A stretch of DNA of 64,000 nt, taken from NCBI GenBank assembly GCA_023131225.1, contig JAGLZW010000013.1:46878-110877 (forward strand). The letters run 5' to 3'. Made by a program: the position numbers and the translations under genes. This document shows positions 1 to 8,629 of the stretch, one piece after another (within the stretch, counting starts at the first letter, position 1; the number at the start of each line of letters is the position of its first letter). Origin of the DNA: Candidatus Bathyarchaeota archaeon. Its GTDB lineage: Archaea; Thermoproteota; Bathyarchaeia; Bathyarchaeales; SOJC01. The notes under the pieces are model-generated. The model was not told where the DNA came from and did no database searches. It was given only the letters and a program-made list of their open reading frames with translations.

Positions 1-778
1 CTTTGTGGAAGAGTATGTTCCAAGGGTGGTAGTCTCCATGCACCTGCGCCAGTCGATGAGTAAATCTTTTCAGCTTCCACCTCCACTCCACACAGCGCTT
101 CTCGATTTCCATCAAGTTCTTCTCGTTAATGTAATCCAAGCCAGTTGGGTAGCTGTCCATTAACCCCATTATGCACTCGCCATGGCCTATGAGGTCGCGG
201 ATTCGTCGAATGTAAAGCTCTGTTCGGCGGCTCTTAACCTGGTGAATCTCAGCTAAATATTCAGAGAGGGCTCTGCAGCGCTCCAAATCTAACGGACCGA
301 GTTGCTTGAACATTTTTAGCCTGTCCAAGTCTTCGTGGTAGAGCTTGCCTTCCACAAATTCTGTCACAATAAAGAATTCGTCGCAGTCGCCAAGGGACTT
401 CAAGCTTCGTCTTTTTGTAAAGGCACCAGCATCCACCGAGTGTACATGCTTAGGCAGTTTGTTGAAGGCGGAATGTTGCCAAAGTATAATCCCAGCGCGG
501 TCGCTGAAATGGTCATGGCTAAAACCACTGCCGGGGCGCATCGTTTCCAAAACAATCTTTTTCATGCGGCCACCAATGTTTAGGACGATGAGGTAAGGAA
601 TCCCATAGCCGAAGCCTTTCAAGCCGCATTCTTTATCCTTTTCTAGATCATTCCGCTTCTTTTCTTTACCTAGCTCATCAACATAAACCACATCAACATC
701 TTCGCCGAACAGTGACGAAAGATATGCCTCTAAACTCTCTTGTAGAACCACAACTCTTTCTTTTTCAGTCGTTGTCAT
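1..778 (-). CDS. Aminoglycoside phosphotransferase-like kinase, C-terminus cut by window edge
   Basis: The minus-strand frame opens at ATG 778-776 and runs without a stop off the left edge, so about 259 residues of the N-terminal and middle part are present. Near the edge it carries HGDYHPWNIL, the catalytic-loop signature of the APH/choline-kinase superfamily (HxDxxxxN), with the aspartate base and metal-binding asparagine in place. The DFG-like Asp expected about 15 residues later falls outside the window. A small-molecule or sugar kinase is the family-level reading; antibiotic resistance should not be assumed, because most archaeal members have unknown substrates. The next gene to the right is a broken membrane-protein gene on the same strand, 67 bases away. 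Confidence 0.75.
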   Translation of the reverse strand, partial: MTTTEKERVVVLQESLEAYLSSLFGEDVDVVYVDELGKEKKRNDLEKDKECGLKGFGYGIPYLIVLNIGGRMKKIVLETMRPGSGFSHDHFSDRAGIILWQHSAFNKLPKHVHSVDAGAFTKRRSLKSLGDCDEFFIVTEFVEGKLYHEDLDRLKMFKQLGPLDLERCRALSEYLAEIHQVKSRRTELYIRRIRDLIGHGECIMGLMDSYPTGLDYINEKNLMEIEKRCVEWRWKLKRFTHRLAQVHGDYHPWNILFHK

Positions 779-845
779 ACATGCCAAATCCAAATAGTTC
801 TTTCAACTCATCCCAAGTATACGCCAATATAGTAATAAACACGCT

Positions 846-1232
846 TTAGTAAATAAGCCAATGTAATCCGCCAAACGGCGCAAATCTACCTAATCCCAAC
901 AGGGAATTAGACACTATAACACTTGTTAAACGTGCTTCAATGAGGCAGATCACGCCTACTTGTAGCAGAAGCAACAGTTCATCAAGAAACCTAGCTGTGC
1001 TAACTTCACGCTTGATGAAAAGAAGCACTCCAGCCACTCCAACTAAAATGCCTAAATAAATGAAAACATAAAGGTGAAGCAGACCTTTTTAAGCAAAATA
1101 GGACGCAAACAGCCCAACTTCATACAGATAGAGGGAATAACCTCGCCAAGCAGCAAAGAACGTGGATAACACGTCTAGAATGTCCAAGACAGGCAAGATA
1201 AGAATCACACGATCTAGCCTGCTTAGCTTCAT
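846..1232 (-). pseudogene. Small multi-pass membrane protein gene interrupted by one in-frame TAA
   Basis: On the minus strand a frame begins at ATG 1232 and reads 47 codons (starting MKLSRLDRVI) into a TAA at 1091-1089. The same frame then continues for another 80 codons of clearly membrane-protein-like sequence to a TAA at 848-846. The first part has a hydrophobic segment with LDILDVLST; the second has at least two hydrophobic stretches (GILVGVAGVLLF and LLLLLQVGVICLI). The total, 129 codons including both stops, is exactly in phase, so a single nonsense change is enough to explain the break. The general pattern resembles small archaeal DUF5658-like membrane proteins, but I do not assign a family. 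Alternatives are a sequencing/assembly error or two independently translated halves; the second half has no ATG upstream of its coding-like part. Confidence 0.6.
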
Positions 1233-1310
1233 TAACCTCAAAGTTCTTCTAAAGCTTCACCAACTTTAATAACATTTCATCTAGAAAAGTTGTAAAACAG
1301 GAGAGTGTCT

Positions 1311-2651
1311 ATGAATTCGATTATAGAATGTGGAACAATAGTCACTATAAGCCACAAAGGCACGATAAAAAACGGCTCAATAATTATCGAAGATGACAAA
1401 ATAGTCGAAATAGGAAAAACCGACAAACTGAAGCCAAAGTATCGACGCTACAGAAAAATCAACGCAAAGAACAAGGTTGTCATTCCAGGCCTAATCAACA
1501 CGCACCATCACGCTGCTATGAGCATCCTAAGAGGCTACGCAGACGATTTGAACCTCAAAACATGGCTGGAAAAATGGGTATGGCCCATCGAAAAACACAT
1601 GACAAGCCAGGACATCTACGCAGGCGCCTTACTCACCGCCATCGAATCCATCAGGGGCGGCACAACAACAATCAACACAATGTATCACTATACTGACGAA
1701 TACAACGAAGCACGAGCCTTCGCTGAAACAGGTTTGCGTGGCGTCGTGGGACATGCCTGTTTTTCGTGGCGAAAAAAACAAGATAGAACGACTCTGGATT
1801 CTTTGACTAGAACATGGCACAACAAAAAAGATGGTCTTATACGAATCAGCATAGGCCCTCACTCCCCTTACACAGTAGGTCCAGACTATATGAAAGAGCT
1901 GAGAGCGTTTACGCAAGAGCTGAACCGAAAACGATGCTCACAAAATTCGCCTATAATCTGGCACATTCACGTGGCTGAAACAGCCGATGAGCCGGAAAAG
2001 ATTAGAAAAGCTTTCAACGTAGCTGTCAAAGGGGGAGTGGTAGAATATCTTGATGCTTTAGGCGTTCTTTCCCACGATGTAGTGGCGGCTCACTGCGTCC
2101 ACCTCACAAGAAGAGATATGGCGATTTTGAATAAAAGACAGGTAAAAGTCGCTCACAACCCCGTTTCGAACCTAAAGCTCGCCTCAGGCATAAGTCCAGT
2201 AACACAGCTCCTGGAGAAAGGCGTTACGGTAAGCCTCGGTACAGACAGTTCATGCTCCAACAACAGCTCCGACATGTTTGAAGTTATGAAGATTGCAGCT
2301 TTGCTCCATAAGGGAGTAAGCAGAGACCCAACGGTGTTGTCTGCTGAACAAATCTTGCGTATGGCAACCATTAATGGCGCTAAAGCAATAAGTTGGGACA
2401 AAGAAGTTGGCTCGATAGAGGTCGGTAAAAAGGCGGACTTGGCCATAGTTGACTTCAAAAAGCCTCATCTAATGCCAGTATACAACGAGACAAGCCACCT
2501 TGTTTACTCAGTCAAAAGTGCAGATGTGGACACTGTAATCATAAATGGTAAAATCGTGATGGAAAATAGGAAAATCAAAACTGTGAATGTAAATAAGGTT
2601 ATGGAGCTTGCAGAAAAGACAAAGCGTAGTCTCTTAGAACGTTTGAAATAA
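1311..2651 (+). CDS. S-adenosylhomocysteine / 5'-methylthioadenosine / 5'-deoxyadenosine deaminase-type amidohydrolase
   Basis: This is a 446-residue metal-dependent amidohydrolase of the TIM-barrel deaminase branch (SAH/MTA deaminase, DadD, TrzA/AtzA relatives). Visible signatures are THHHAA near residue 65 (HxH metal ligands), HVAE around residue 220, HCVHL around residue 260 and LGTDSSCSNNSSDMFE around residue 310 (metal Asp). It should convert the adenine ring of SAH, MTA or 5'-deoxyadenosine to hypoxanthine, releasing ammonia. ATG 1311 is preferred over the in-frame GTG at 1305 because GGAG at 1300-1303 sits 7 nt before the ATG. The next gene, 63 nt downstream on the same strand, encodes adenosylhomocysteinase, which supports a role in S-adenosylmethionine by-product recycling. 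Exact substrate cannot be read from sequence. Confidence 0.85.
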   Translation: MNSIIECGTIVTISHKGTIKNGSIIIEDDKIVEIGKTDKLKPKYRRYRKINAKNKVVIPGLINTHHHAAMSILRGYADDLNLKTWLEKWVWPIEKHMTSQDIYAGALLTAIESIRGGTTTINTMYHYTDEYNEARAFAETGLRGVVGHACFSWRKKQDRTTLDSLTRTWHNKKDGLIRISIGPHSPYTVGPDYMKELRAFTQELNRKRCSQNSPIIWHIHVAETADEPEKIRKAFNVAVKGGVVEYLDALGVLSHDVVAAHCVHLTRRDMAILNKRQVKVAHNPVSNLKLASGISPVTQLLEKGVTVSLGTDSSCSNNSSDMFEVMKIAALLHKGVSRDPTVLSAEQILRMATINGAKAISWDKEVGSIEVGKKADLAIVDFKKPHLMPVYNETSHLVYSVKSADVDTVIINGKIVMENRKIKTVNVNKVMELAEKTKRSLLERLK

Positions 2652-2714
2652 AAGCCTTTAAGGTATCCATCTTAAATAACTGATAGTTAACAACGTGATA
2701 GAGCAGTGGAAATC

Positions 2715-3971
2715 ATGCCAGAATTCAAAGTCAAAGACCCAAGTCTTGCTCCGAAAGGAGCCTCTCTAACGGAATGGGCTTCAATGCATATGCCTGTGCT
2801 GAATCAAATTAAACAACGATTTGAGAAGGAAAAACCTCTTGAAGGCATACGATTAGGAGCCTCTCTCCACGTAACAAAAGAAACCGCCGTTCTCATAGAC
2901 ACTCTCATGGCAGGCGGCGCAGACATAGCTCTGTGCGGCTCGAACCCCTTGTCTACTCAGGATGAAGTTGCAGCAGCTTTGGCTGAAAAAGGCATAAGTG
3001 TCTATGCTTGGAGAGGTCAAACAACCGAAGAATACTATCGGTGCGTTGAAAAAGTCATAGATCACAACCCCTTCATAACCGTAGATGACGGCGCCGATTT
3101 AGTCGGCACAATTCACTCTAAAAGAACTGAAATCATACCAGATATCAAAGGTGGAACCGAAGAAACAACAACTGGGGTTGTGCGGTTGCGAGCAATGGCA
3201 CAGAGTGGAGCACTAGAGTATCCGATAATAGCTGTGAATGACGCTTATACAAAATATCTTTTTGACAACCGCTATGGTACAGGTCAAAGTACACTCGATG
3301 GCATCCTCAGAGCCACCAGCATTCTACTTGCTGGCAAAAACTTTGTCATAGCTGGGTATGGATGGTGTGGACGCGGGCTAGCATTGAGAGCTAAAGGCAT
3401 GGGCGCTAACGTAATCGTAACAGAGACAGATGCGACAAAAGCCTTAGAGGCTGTCATGGATGGCTTTCGGGTGATGCCCATGGGAAAGGCTGCAGAAATA
3501 GGCGACATCTTCGTCACAGTCACAGGAAACGTAAGCATAATACGCAAAGAACACATGGAGAAAATGAAAGACGGTGCAATACTTGCTAATAGTGGCCACT
3601 TCAACGTAGAAATAAACATCCCGGAACTAGAAGGCATAACGGTTGCACAGAGGACAATTCGACCAAACCTGAAAGAGTACCAGTTGCAGGATGGAAGAAA
3701 ACTGTATTTGCTTGGCGAAGGAAGGTTAATCAACCTTGCCGCCGCAGAAGGTCATCCCTCAGAAGTCATGGACATGTCTTTCGCAAACCAAGCCCTCTGT
3801 ATAGAGCATCTAGTCAAAGAACCTAAACTAGAGTCAAAAGTCTACAGTGTTCCAAATGGAATAGATAGGCTTGTTGCTAACCTTAAACTGAGGGCCATGA
3901 ATGTTGAGATGGACCGGCTGACAGAAGAACAGAAAGAGTATCTAGCCAGCTGGAAAACTGGAACAATCTAA
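2715..3971 (+). CDS. ahcY: Adenosylhomocysteinase
   Basis: This cytosolic NAD-dependent enzyme hydrolyses S-adenosylhomocysteine reversibly to adenosine and homocysteine (or the inosyl analogue in some methanogens). The 418-residue length fits archaeal members. The substrate domain carries [18 protein letters not shown], where the family has its NAD- and substrate-contacting residues, followed by the Rossmann loop GYGWCGRG (the usual GYGDVGKG position) and VTVTGN. It ends [15 protein letters not shown], the usual C-terminal tail type. GTG 2706 lies in frame upstream, but ATG 2715 is the simpler start; no strong ribosome-binding site decides between them. It lies just downstream of a SAH-type deaminase on the same strand, suggesting a shared SAH recycling role. 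Confidence 0.93.
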   Translation: MPEFKVKDPSLAPKGASLTEWASMHMPVLNQIKQRFEKEKPLEGIRLGASLHVTKETAVLIDTLMAGGADIALCGSNPLSTQDEVAAALAEKGISVYAWRGQTTEEYYRCVEKVIDHNPFITVDDGADLVGTIHSKRTEIIPDIKGGTEETTTGVVRLRAMAQSGALEYPIIAVNDAYTKYLFDNRYGTGQSTLDGILRATSILLAGKNFVIAGYGWCGRGLALRAKGMGANVIVTETDATKALEAVMDGFRVMPMGKAAEIGDIFVTVTGNVSIIRKEHMEKMKDGAILANSGHFNVEINIPELEGITVAQRTIRPNLKEYQLQDGRKLYLLGEGRLINLAAAEGHPSEVMDMSFANQALCIEHLVKEPKLESKVYSVPNGIDRLVANLKLRAMNVEMDRLTEEQKEYLASWKTGTI

Positions 3972-4029
3972 ATCAATAACAAAGCTTATAACAACAACAT
4001 GCCTAAAAAGGCTACAAAGTGGTGATAAC

Positions 4030-4317
4030 ATGGTTGGTAAAGATCAAGGAATTGGCGGCTTAATTTTCCTTGTATGCGCTATCGTTGCAATCGGCTATAC
4101 CCTAGGACTCTTTTGGCTAGGAGAGCCACTTGGCGGCACACAAGACGCTTGGACGCTGTCTTTTTGGCTCATAGCAATGCCCGTGTACCTCGCGTTCATA
4201 CTCATTCTCGGCATAGGTGCTTGGATAGGTTGGACAATGGCTACTACTCCACCGCCGAAACCAATTGAAGAACTCGAAGTTGAAGAAAAGAAAGAAGAAG
4301 AACAAAAAGAAGAGTAA
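4030..4317 (+). CDS. Small two-helix membrane protein with charged C-terminal tail
   Basis: A 95-residue protein with two predicted transmembrane helices (about residues 9-30 and 45-70) and a proline-containing linker TTPPPKP, followed by a strongly acidic/lysine-rich tail of Glu/Lys repeats. GGTGAT at 4020-4025 gives a good ribosome-binding site for ATG 4030. I do not recognise a family; similar short membrane proteins with charged tails are common in uncultured archaea. Its tail probably faces the cytoplasm, but topology is inference. It sits between ahcY and a sugar nucleotidyltransferase with short spacers on both sides, so co-transcription is possible. Confidence 0.7.
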   Translation: MVGKDQGIGGLIFLVCAIVAIGYTLGLFWLGEPLGGTQDAWTLSFWLIAMPVYLAFILILGIGAWIGWTMATTPPPKPIEELEVEEKKEEEQKEE

Positions 4318-4379
4318 GCCCGCTAGCAAAACGCTTTTTTCTCTCTTATTTCATAAAAAAAGTCAATAGGTGATGTGCT

Positions 4380-5129
4380 GTGTGTAATACTAAGGCTTTA
4401 GTGTTGTGCGGAGGAGAAGGAAAAAGGCTTAGACCAATCACCTATTATCTTCAAAAAACCATGATCCCGATAGGTTATACACAACGACCCATTCTCGAGT
4501 ATATAGTCCGCCTTCTCAAATTTCACGGTATAACCGACATTGCCTTCTTGGTGAATCACAAAGCTGAACAGATTAAGAACTATTTCAGCGAGGGGTCAAG
4601 GTTTGAAGTAAGGATACGTTATGTTTATGACAGTCAATTGCTAAAGGGAACAGGCGGTTCAGTACTCAATGCCTACAAGCAAGAAGCCTTTAATGAAAAG
4701 GACACAGTACTTGTTTACTATGGAGATATTATCACAAACATGAACTTGAAAGACTTAATTAGTTTCCATAAGAGAAAGCAGGCAATGGCGACTGTGGCAC
4801 TTGCCTCTGGGTTTGAAGTAAGGGTTGGCTTAGCCAACCTTGAAAAAGACGGTAAAATTCAAAGATTCATTGAAAAGCCCAAATTAGAAAAACCTGTAAG
4901 TATCGGCATCTTGGCCTTTAAAGGCGCGTCTTTGAAGGCTGCGCAAAAATTGGTTGAAGAGAAACGAACAGTGGATTTGATGGGAGATGTGATTCCTCAT
5001 TTGATAAAGATGGGTAAGCCTGTATATGGGTTTGTGTCCGACGCTTTTTGGTTTGATGTCGGCAGCATCGAAGCTTACGAAAAGCTGGACAGAGAGAAAG
5101 TAAAAGATGCTATGTCTTTTTTGCTTTAA
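4380..5129 (+). CDS. Sugar-phosphate nucleotidyltransferase (NTP_transferase family)
   Basis: A 249-residue enzyme of the GT-A-fold nucleotidyltransferases, which join NTP and sugar-1-phosphate to make NDP-sugars for glycan or glycolipid synthesis. The N-terminal motif LCGGEGKRLRPIT (residues about 9-21) is the nucleotide-binding GGxGxRLxPxT signature; YYGDIITN around residue 120 holds the metal-binding Asp, and WFDVGSIEAY near the C-terminus is the usual product-site motif. The protein lacks the C-terminal left-handed beta-helix of longer bifunctional homologues. The start is GTG 4380 with GGTGAT 5-6 nt upstream; no in-frame ATG competes. Whether the product is GDP-mannose, UDP-glucose or dTDP-glucose type cannot be decided from sequence. 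Confidence 0.85.
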   Translation: MCNTKALVLCGGEGKRLRPITYYLQKTMIPIGYTQRPILEYIVRLLKFHGITDIAFLVNHKAEQIKNYFSEGSRFEVRIRYVYDSQLLKGTGGSVLNAYKQEAFNEKDTVLVYYGDIITNMNLKDLISFHKRKQAMATVALASGFEVRVGLANLEKDGKIQRFIEKPKLEKPVSIGILAFKGASLKAAQKLVEEKRTVDLMGDVIPHLIKMGKPVYGFVSDAFWFDVGSIEAYEKLDREKVKDAMSFLL

Positions 5130-5153
5130 GCTCTTTTGTTATTTGAGTATAGG

Positions 5154-5162
5154 TTATAAAAG
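5154..5162 (+). promoter_or_regulatory. TATA-like box for the coiled-coil/AAA+ pair
   Basis: TTATAAAAG lies 36 nt before the GTG at 5198. An archaeal start site about 25 nt downstream would give a leader of roughly 15-20 nt that still contains the ribosome-binding site GGAGAGG at 5186-5192. The box follows the preceding stop codon by only 24 nt. Confidence 0.5.
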
Positions 5163-5197
5163 AAACTTTGGAGAATATAGTTTTCGGAGAGGTTGCT

Positions 5198-6829
5198 GTG
5201 ACTGGCTCTAATTTAGTTCTGCCTTATGCTACAGGAGATAGCGGCAGAAAGACATGTTTTTCTGAGGCTATGGAAGTTGCGGCACTCATTTGCATTACTG
5301 AAGCAGAGCGGAAAAAGAAGCAGGGACTTCTTGGAGGAGCAGCAGAAACTCTTACCTTTCTCTCCAAACTTTATTATCCTCTTTGGGCAATTCCTTGGGA
5401 AAAAAACTGCTTGCTGATAGATGGAATGGGAACCGTTTCAGACAATATCCTATACTTTAAACCGCCTGACGTGGAAGCTTTTATTGAGCATTTAAGGAGA
5501 AGTGCTACAGTTCAAGAATTATATCACAGCACTTTAAGAAGCCACCGTGAAACTTTTTCTGGATTCACCTCCCAAACAGAAATTCCCATAGAGGGATTCA
5601 TTACAGAGAAAGAACTGTTATCCGACATGCTAGCATTCATAAAAAACAGCCCAGCAAAGATTACCAGTTCAGACTTAAAGCCCACTTCATCAATACAACC
5701 CAAAATTGACAAGGAAAACGCGGCTAAAATTAGCGAAAAAGTTCTGGGCCACTACAGCAAGCTCCAGTCGGAAATAAAAGGTTTGCAATTTGCAATTGAC
5801 ACCGTGAGCGAAGAAACGAAGACACATGTTGACAAGCTTCGGCAAGAATTAGAGCAAATTCGAGAAAAATATGAAGACAAGATTTCTACCGTTAGGACAG
5901 AGGTCGAGAAGAGAAAAGAAGAATTGGAAAAAGAGCGGGACAAGAAAATAGAAAAAATAACTGTAGCTAACGAAAAAGAAGCAAATGTAAGGCTTACAGA
6001 ACGTAAAAAATGGGAGCGAGAACTACTAAGACTTGAACAAAACAAAAGCGAATATGAAAAAAGGAAGGAGATGCGGAAGCGGAAAAACGACGAAATTGGG
6101 GAGGCCCGATGGGATGCCAGACTTCGAGATGTTCAAAATCGAATTTCAACCGTGAAGGGAAAAATTAAGGCTCTCTCAGAGTTTATCAATCGAAGCAACA
6201 AAGAAGCAGAAAAAACAACAAAGAATCTGCACGGGACCTACCGGAAGTTAATAGACGAAGAAAATTGGAAAATCATAGATTTGGAAAATCTACGTGACTC
6301 AGAGGTTGAGAAGAAGGGAAAAGAGATAGAGACGCTGCAGCGAGAAACACTGACCATCACAGATAAAATTGAGAGACTAATCGAACAGAAAAGAGAGCGT
6401 TGCTCAATTCTTAAAGAAGCTACCATTCCTTGGAAAACTGAAAACCTCACTTTGATTCATGTACCCTTCTACTTAATTCAATACGCAGCTGAGAAAAAGA
6501 AAAGATACTGTCTTCGCCCACCTGTTGTTGCAAGAGGGCGCGAGGGAGTTGCGATGAAGATTCGCTCGTTCGTGAAAAAAGCAAATATTAACACCCTTCT
6601 GAAACCCCGCTCCAAAGCCCTAGAGAAAATGCTGAACTCTCTTGAAGAGAAGCTAAAAAGCGACAAGGGAGTTAAAAGAAAACTAGACCAACTTGGCACG
6701 TCACACAACCTGTTAACGTCTGCAGACTTTAAAGAAAAAGTGAAAAAAGGCATAGAAGAGCTTGAAGTTGAAGGTTGGATCAAGCCAGAAGAAAAAGCAT
6801 CCATAATGAACACCCTTTCAGCAAACTAA
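5198..6829 (+). CDS. Large coiled-coil protein, partner of downstream AAA+ ATPase
   Basis: A 543-residue protein of unknown function. The first 170 residues are globular and contain WAIPWEKN and LLIDGMGTVSDNILYF. A long charged coiled coil rich in Glu/Lys/Arg follows (about 185-420), then a second globular part around LTLIHVPFYLIQY that returns to a helical C-terminus ending in a winged-helix-like EELEVEGWIKPEEKASI. The start is set at GTG 5198, because GGAGAGG (5186-5192) lies 5 nt before it; an upstream TTG at 5168 lacks such a site. The AAA+ gene begins 21 nt after this stop codon on the same strand, so the two are likely one operon and may form one machine. I do not recognise the family; no SMC-type Walker motifs are present. 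Confidence 0.8.
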   Translation: MTGSNLVLPYATGDSGRKTCFSEAMEVAALICITEAERKKKQGLLGGAAETLTFLSKLYYPLWAIPWEKNCLLIDGMGTVSDNILYFKPPDVEAFIEHLRRSATVQELYHSTLRSHRETFSGFTSQTEIPIEGFITEKELLSDMLAFIKNSPAKITSSDLKPTSSIQPKIDKENAAKISEKVLGHYSKLQSEIKGLQFAIDTVSEETKTHVDKLRQELEQIREKYEDKISTVRTEVEKRKEELEKERDKKIEKITVANEKEANVRLTERKKWERELLRLEQNKSEYEKRKEMRKRKNDEIGEARWDARLRDVQNRISTVKGKIKALSEFINRSNKEAEKTTKNLHGTYRKLIDEENWKIIDLENLRDSEVEKKGKEIETLQRETLTITDKIERLIEQKRERCSILKEATIPWKTENLTLIHVPFYLIQYAAEKKKRYCLRPPVVARGREGVAMKIRSFVKKANINTLLKPRSKALEKMLNSLEEKLKSDKGVKRKLDQLGTSHNLLTSADFKEKVKKGIEELEVEGWIKPEEKASIMNTLSAN

Positions 6830-6850
6830 TCCCCTTGCGAATAATTAAAA

Positions 6851-8629
6851 ATGGGAAAACCAACTTCTTTCGGCGAGTTGAGAAAAATGCGAAACAACAA
6901 AGTTGTTGACCGTAAACTCCTGCTTAAACGTGTATTTTCAAGAAGCAAGCTTTTCCAAATAGGAAAAGCGCTAGGCGTTCCCTATTTTATCAATTTTCAT
7001 AGCGAATGGGACATGGACTATGACAGAGCAGCTTTTGAAATTGCTTCCAATATAAGCGATGTGCAGCTCGAGAAAGTTTTCAGCAATTATGAACCCCGTA
7101 GATGGGAAGTTTTCAGAGGTCAATATTATACATTTGAGAATGGTAAATTTCGACTTGAGGGCTATTGGAAAACAATTCAAGCAGCGATTGCTCAGGCCAA
7201 GAAAAAATTCGGAAAAAACTGCATTGCTGTTTTGAAGTGTCTGGTGAATTCTGGGAAGGGTTGCAGCCTTAAAGAGATTAGACAGAATCTTCCAGAAAGC
7301 GCGGATCCTTCCCCAATTTTATCGGATTTAGAGAAGCTGAAGGTTATAGTGACTTCTTATAGGAGCAAAGATTTTCAGGAGTGGACAGTGTTGGAAGAAA
7401 CCTCTCCGATAATCCAGTTAGAGTTGGGGTTAGCTCCTAGGGAGGCTAGAAAAGCAGCTTTCGTCGTCAATGTTCCTGCAAAAGCTGACATAATAGATGA
7501 AGAACGCCAAATTGTCGGGGAGATGGACAGGGAGTTGGACGATTACTTAAATGACTTGTTCAAATATCGAGTTGATGAGGCGGTTAGGTTTGGCAAATCT
7601 TTTTCTATCTCTCGCCTGGCCGGCTATCTGAAGGATCTTTTTGGTCCAGTTCTCTATTTTGATAGTTTACTTAGCATCACTCAACAATACGGGTTGGCTG
7701 ATGTTGAGATTGTTCATAGTGAGGGTCGAACTGGGATGCGAACAGGGTGGAATCTTTCTCTTTTCGGTGAACCAGGCACTGGTAAGAGCTTTTCAGTTAG
7801 GGACATGATTCTTGGGAAGCTTGATGCTAAAATCCCACCTCACGGAATTCCAGGACGCAACCGTTACGCTGGAGGTATGACACCCGCCAGGTTCATTCGC
7901 ATAGGTCAAGCTTACTCTGGAAGAGTTTTTAATTTTATTATTCCTGAATTTAATGACTGGTTTAAATACAAAGGCATGGTAGAGCTATTGAAACTTGCCA
8001 TGGAACGAGGTGAAATTAAATACGAGACGCATCGCGAAGTCATTGGTCCTTATCGTTTCCACAGTTTCTTCAGCGTAAACTATAATGTAGCAGCGTTTGG
8101 CAGAGGTTATGAGCTGACTATTCAAGACCCAAACTTCAACGCAATCGAAGACCGCATGCTTTGTCGCCTACATAGACTTACTAAGCAGCGTTTTGTAGAA
8201 ATTGCAGAAAGTCAAATGCGGTTGGTCTTTGGAGAAATCGACATTGAAGAAGGAGCACAACAGATACGGGACCATTTGTCGCTGGTTTATGCGGCTGAAA
8301 CCAAACATCCTTTGGCACAGGGTAAATTTTCGCCAAAACCTGTTATGCTTACTCCAAAAGCTCAAGAGATGTTGATGAGAGCTAGAAAAGCCATCTTAGC
8401 GGAAATTCCGCGAAAGGTTGTTCGTTTTTCTGCTAGATTGGAAGACCGTGCTATCCGTTTTGCCTGTGCCGCTTCGCTTCTCAGCTATTTTCAGTCAGAT
8501 CTCGACTTCATTCCTGTTAGTGAAGACGCTTTGAAGTACGCTATTCAGCTTTATGTAGAAGAAGCCTCAGTAAGGTCGCAGGAAGAGTTTGTACCTGAAT
8601 CTGTTTTGGGGAAACTTGCTTTAGGATAG
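6851..8629 (+). CDS. AAA+ ATPase of MoxR/MCM-like type with winged-helix insert
   Basis: A 592-residue ATPase. Residues 1-110 are a unique domain; about 120-185 form a winged-helix-like domain with alternating basic and hydrophobic segments; Walker A is GEPGTGKS at 306-313. The Walker B position reads FIIPEFND (362-369), where the usual DE is replaced by PEF, as in some MCM/MoxR relatives in which the Glu alone is kept. Sensor-1 Asn is in FFSVNYN (near 410), and AIEDRMLCRL (about 431-440) gives a plausible arginine finger. The C-terminal lid is helical. It follows a coiled-coil gene by 21 nt and overlaps the convergent radical SAM gene by 9 bp. The function is unknown; a remodelling motor on DNA or protein is the family-level guess. 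Confidence 0.8.
   Translation: MGKPTSFGELRKMRNNKVVDRKLLLKRVFSRSKLFQIGKALGVPYFINFHSEWDMDYDRAAFEIASNISDVQLEKVFSNYEPRRWEVFRGQYYTFENGKFRLEGYWKTIQAAIAQAKKKFGKNCIAVLKCLVNSGKGCSLKEIRQNLPESADPSPILSDLEKLKVIVTSYRSKDFQEWTVLEETSPIIQLELGLAPREARKAAFVVNVPAKADIIDEERQIVGEMDRELDDYLNDLFKYRVDEAVRFGKSFSISRLAGYLKDLFGPVLYFDSLLSITQQYGLADVEIVHSEGRTGMRTGWNLSLFGEPGTGKSFSVRDMILGKLDAKIPPHGIPGRNRYAGGMTPARFIRIGQAYSGRVFNFIIPEFNDWFKYKGMVELLKLAMERGEIKYETHREVIGPYRFHSFFSVNYNVAAFGRGYELTIQDPNFNAIEDRMLCRLHRLTKQRFVEIAESQMRLVFGEIDIEEGAQQIRDHLSLVYAAETKHPLAQGKFSPKPVMLTPKAQEMLMRARKAILAEIPRKVVRFSARLEDRAIRFACAASLLSYFQSDLDFIPVSEDALKYAIQLYVEEASVRSQEEFVPESVLGKLALG

Noticed and set aside
335..596. Plus-strand frames of about 82 codons opposite the kinase-like gene
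   Set aside because: They are antisense to a frame with a clear HGDYHPWNIL motif and have no ribosome-binding site.
846..1232. Recoding of the in-frame TAA (stop readthrough)
   Set aside because: UAA is not used for pyrrolysine or selenocysteine, and no stem-loop was seen; a nonsense mutation is simpler.
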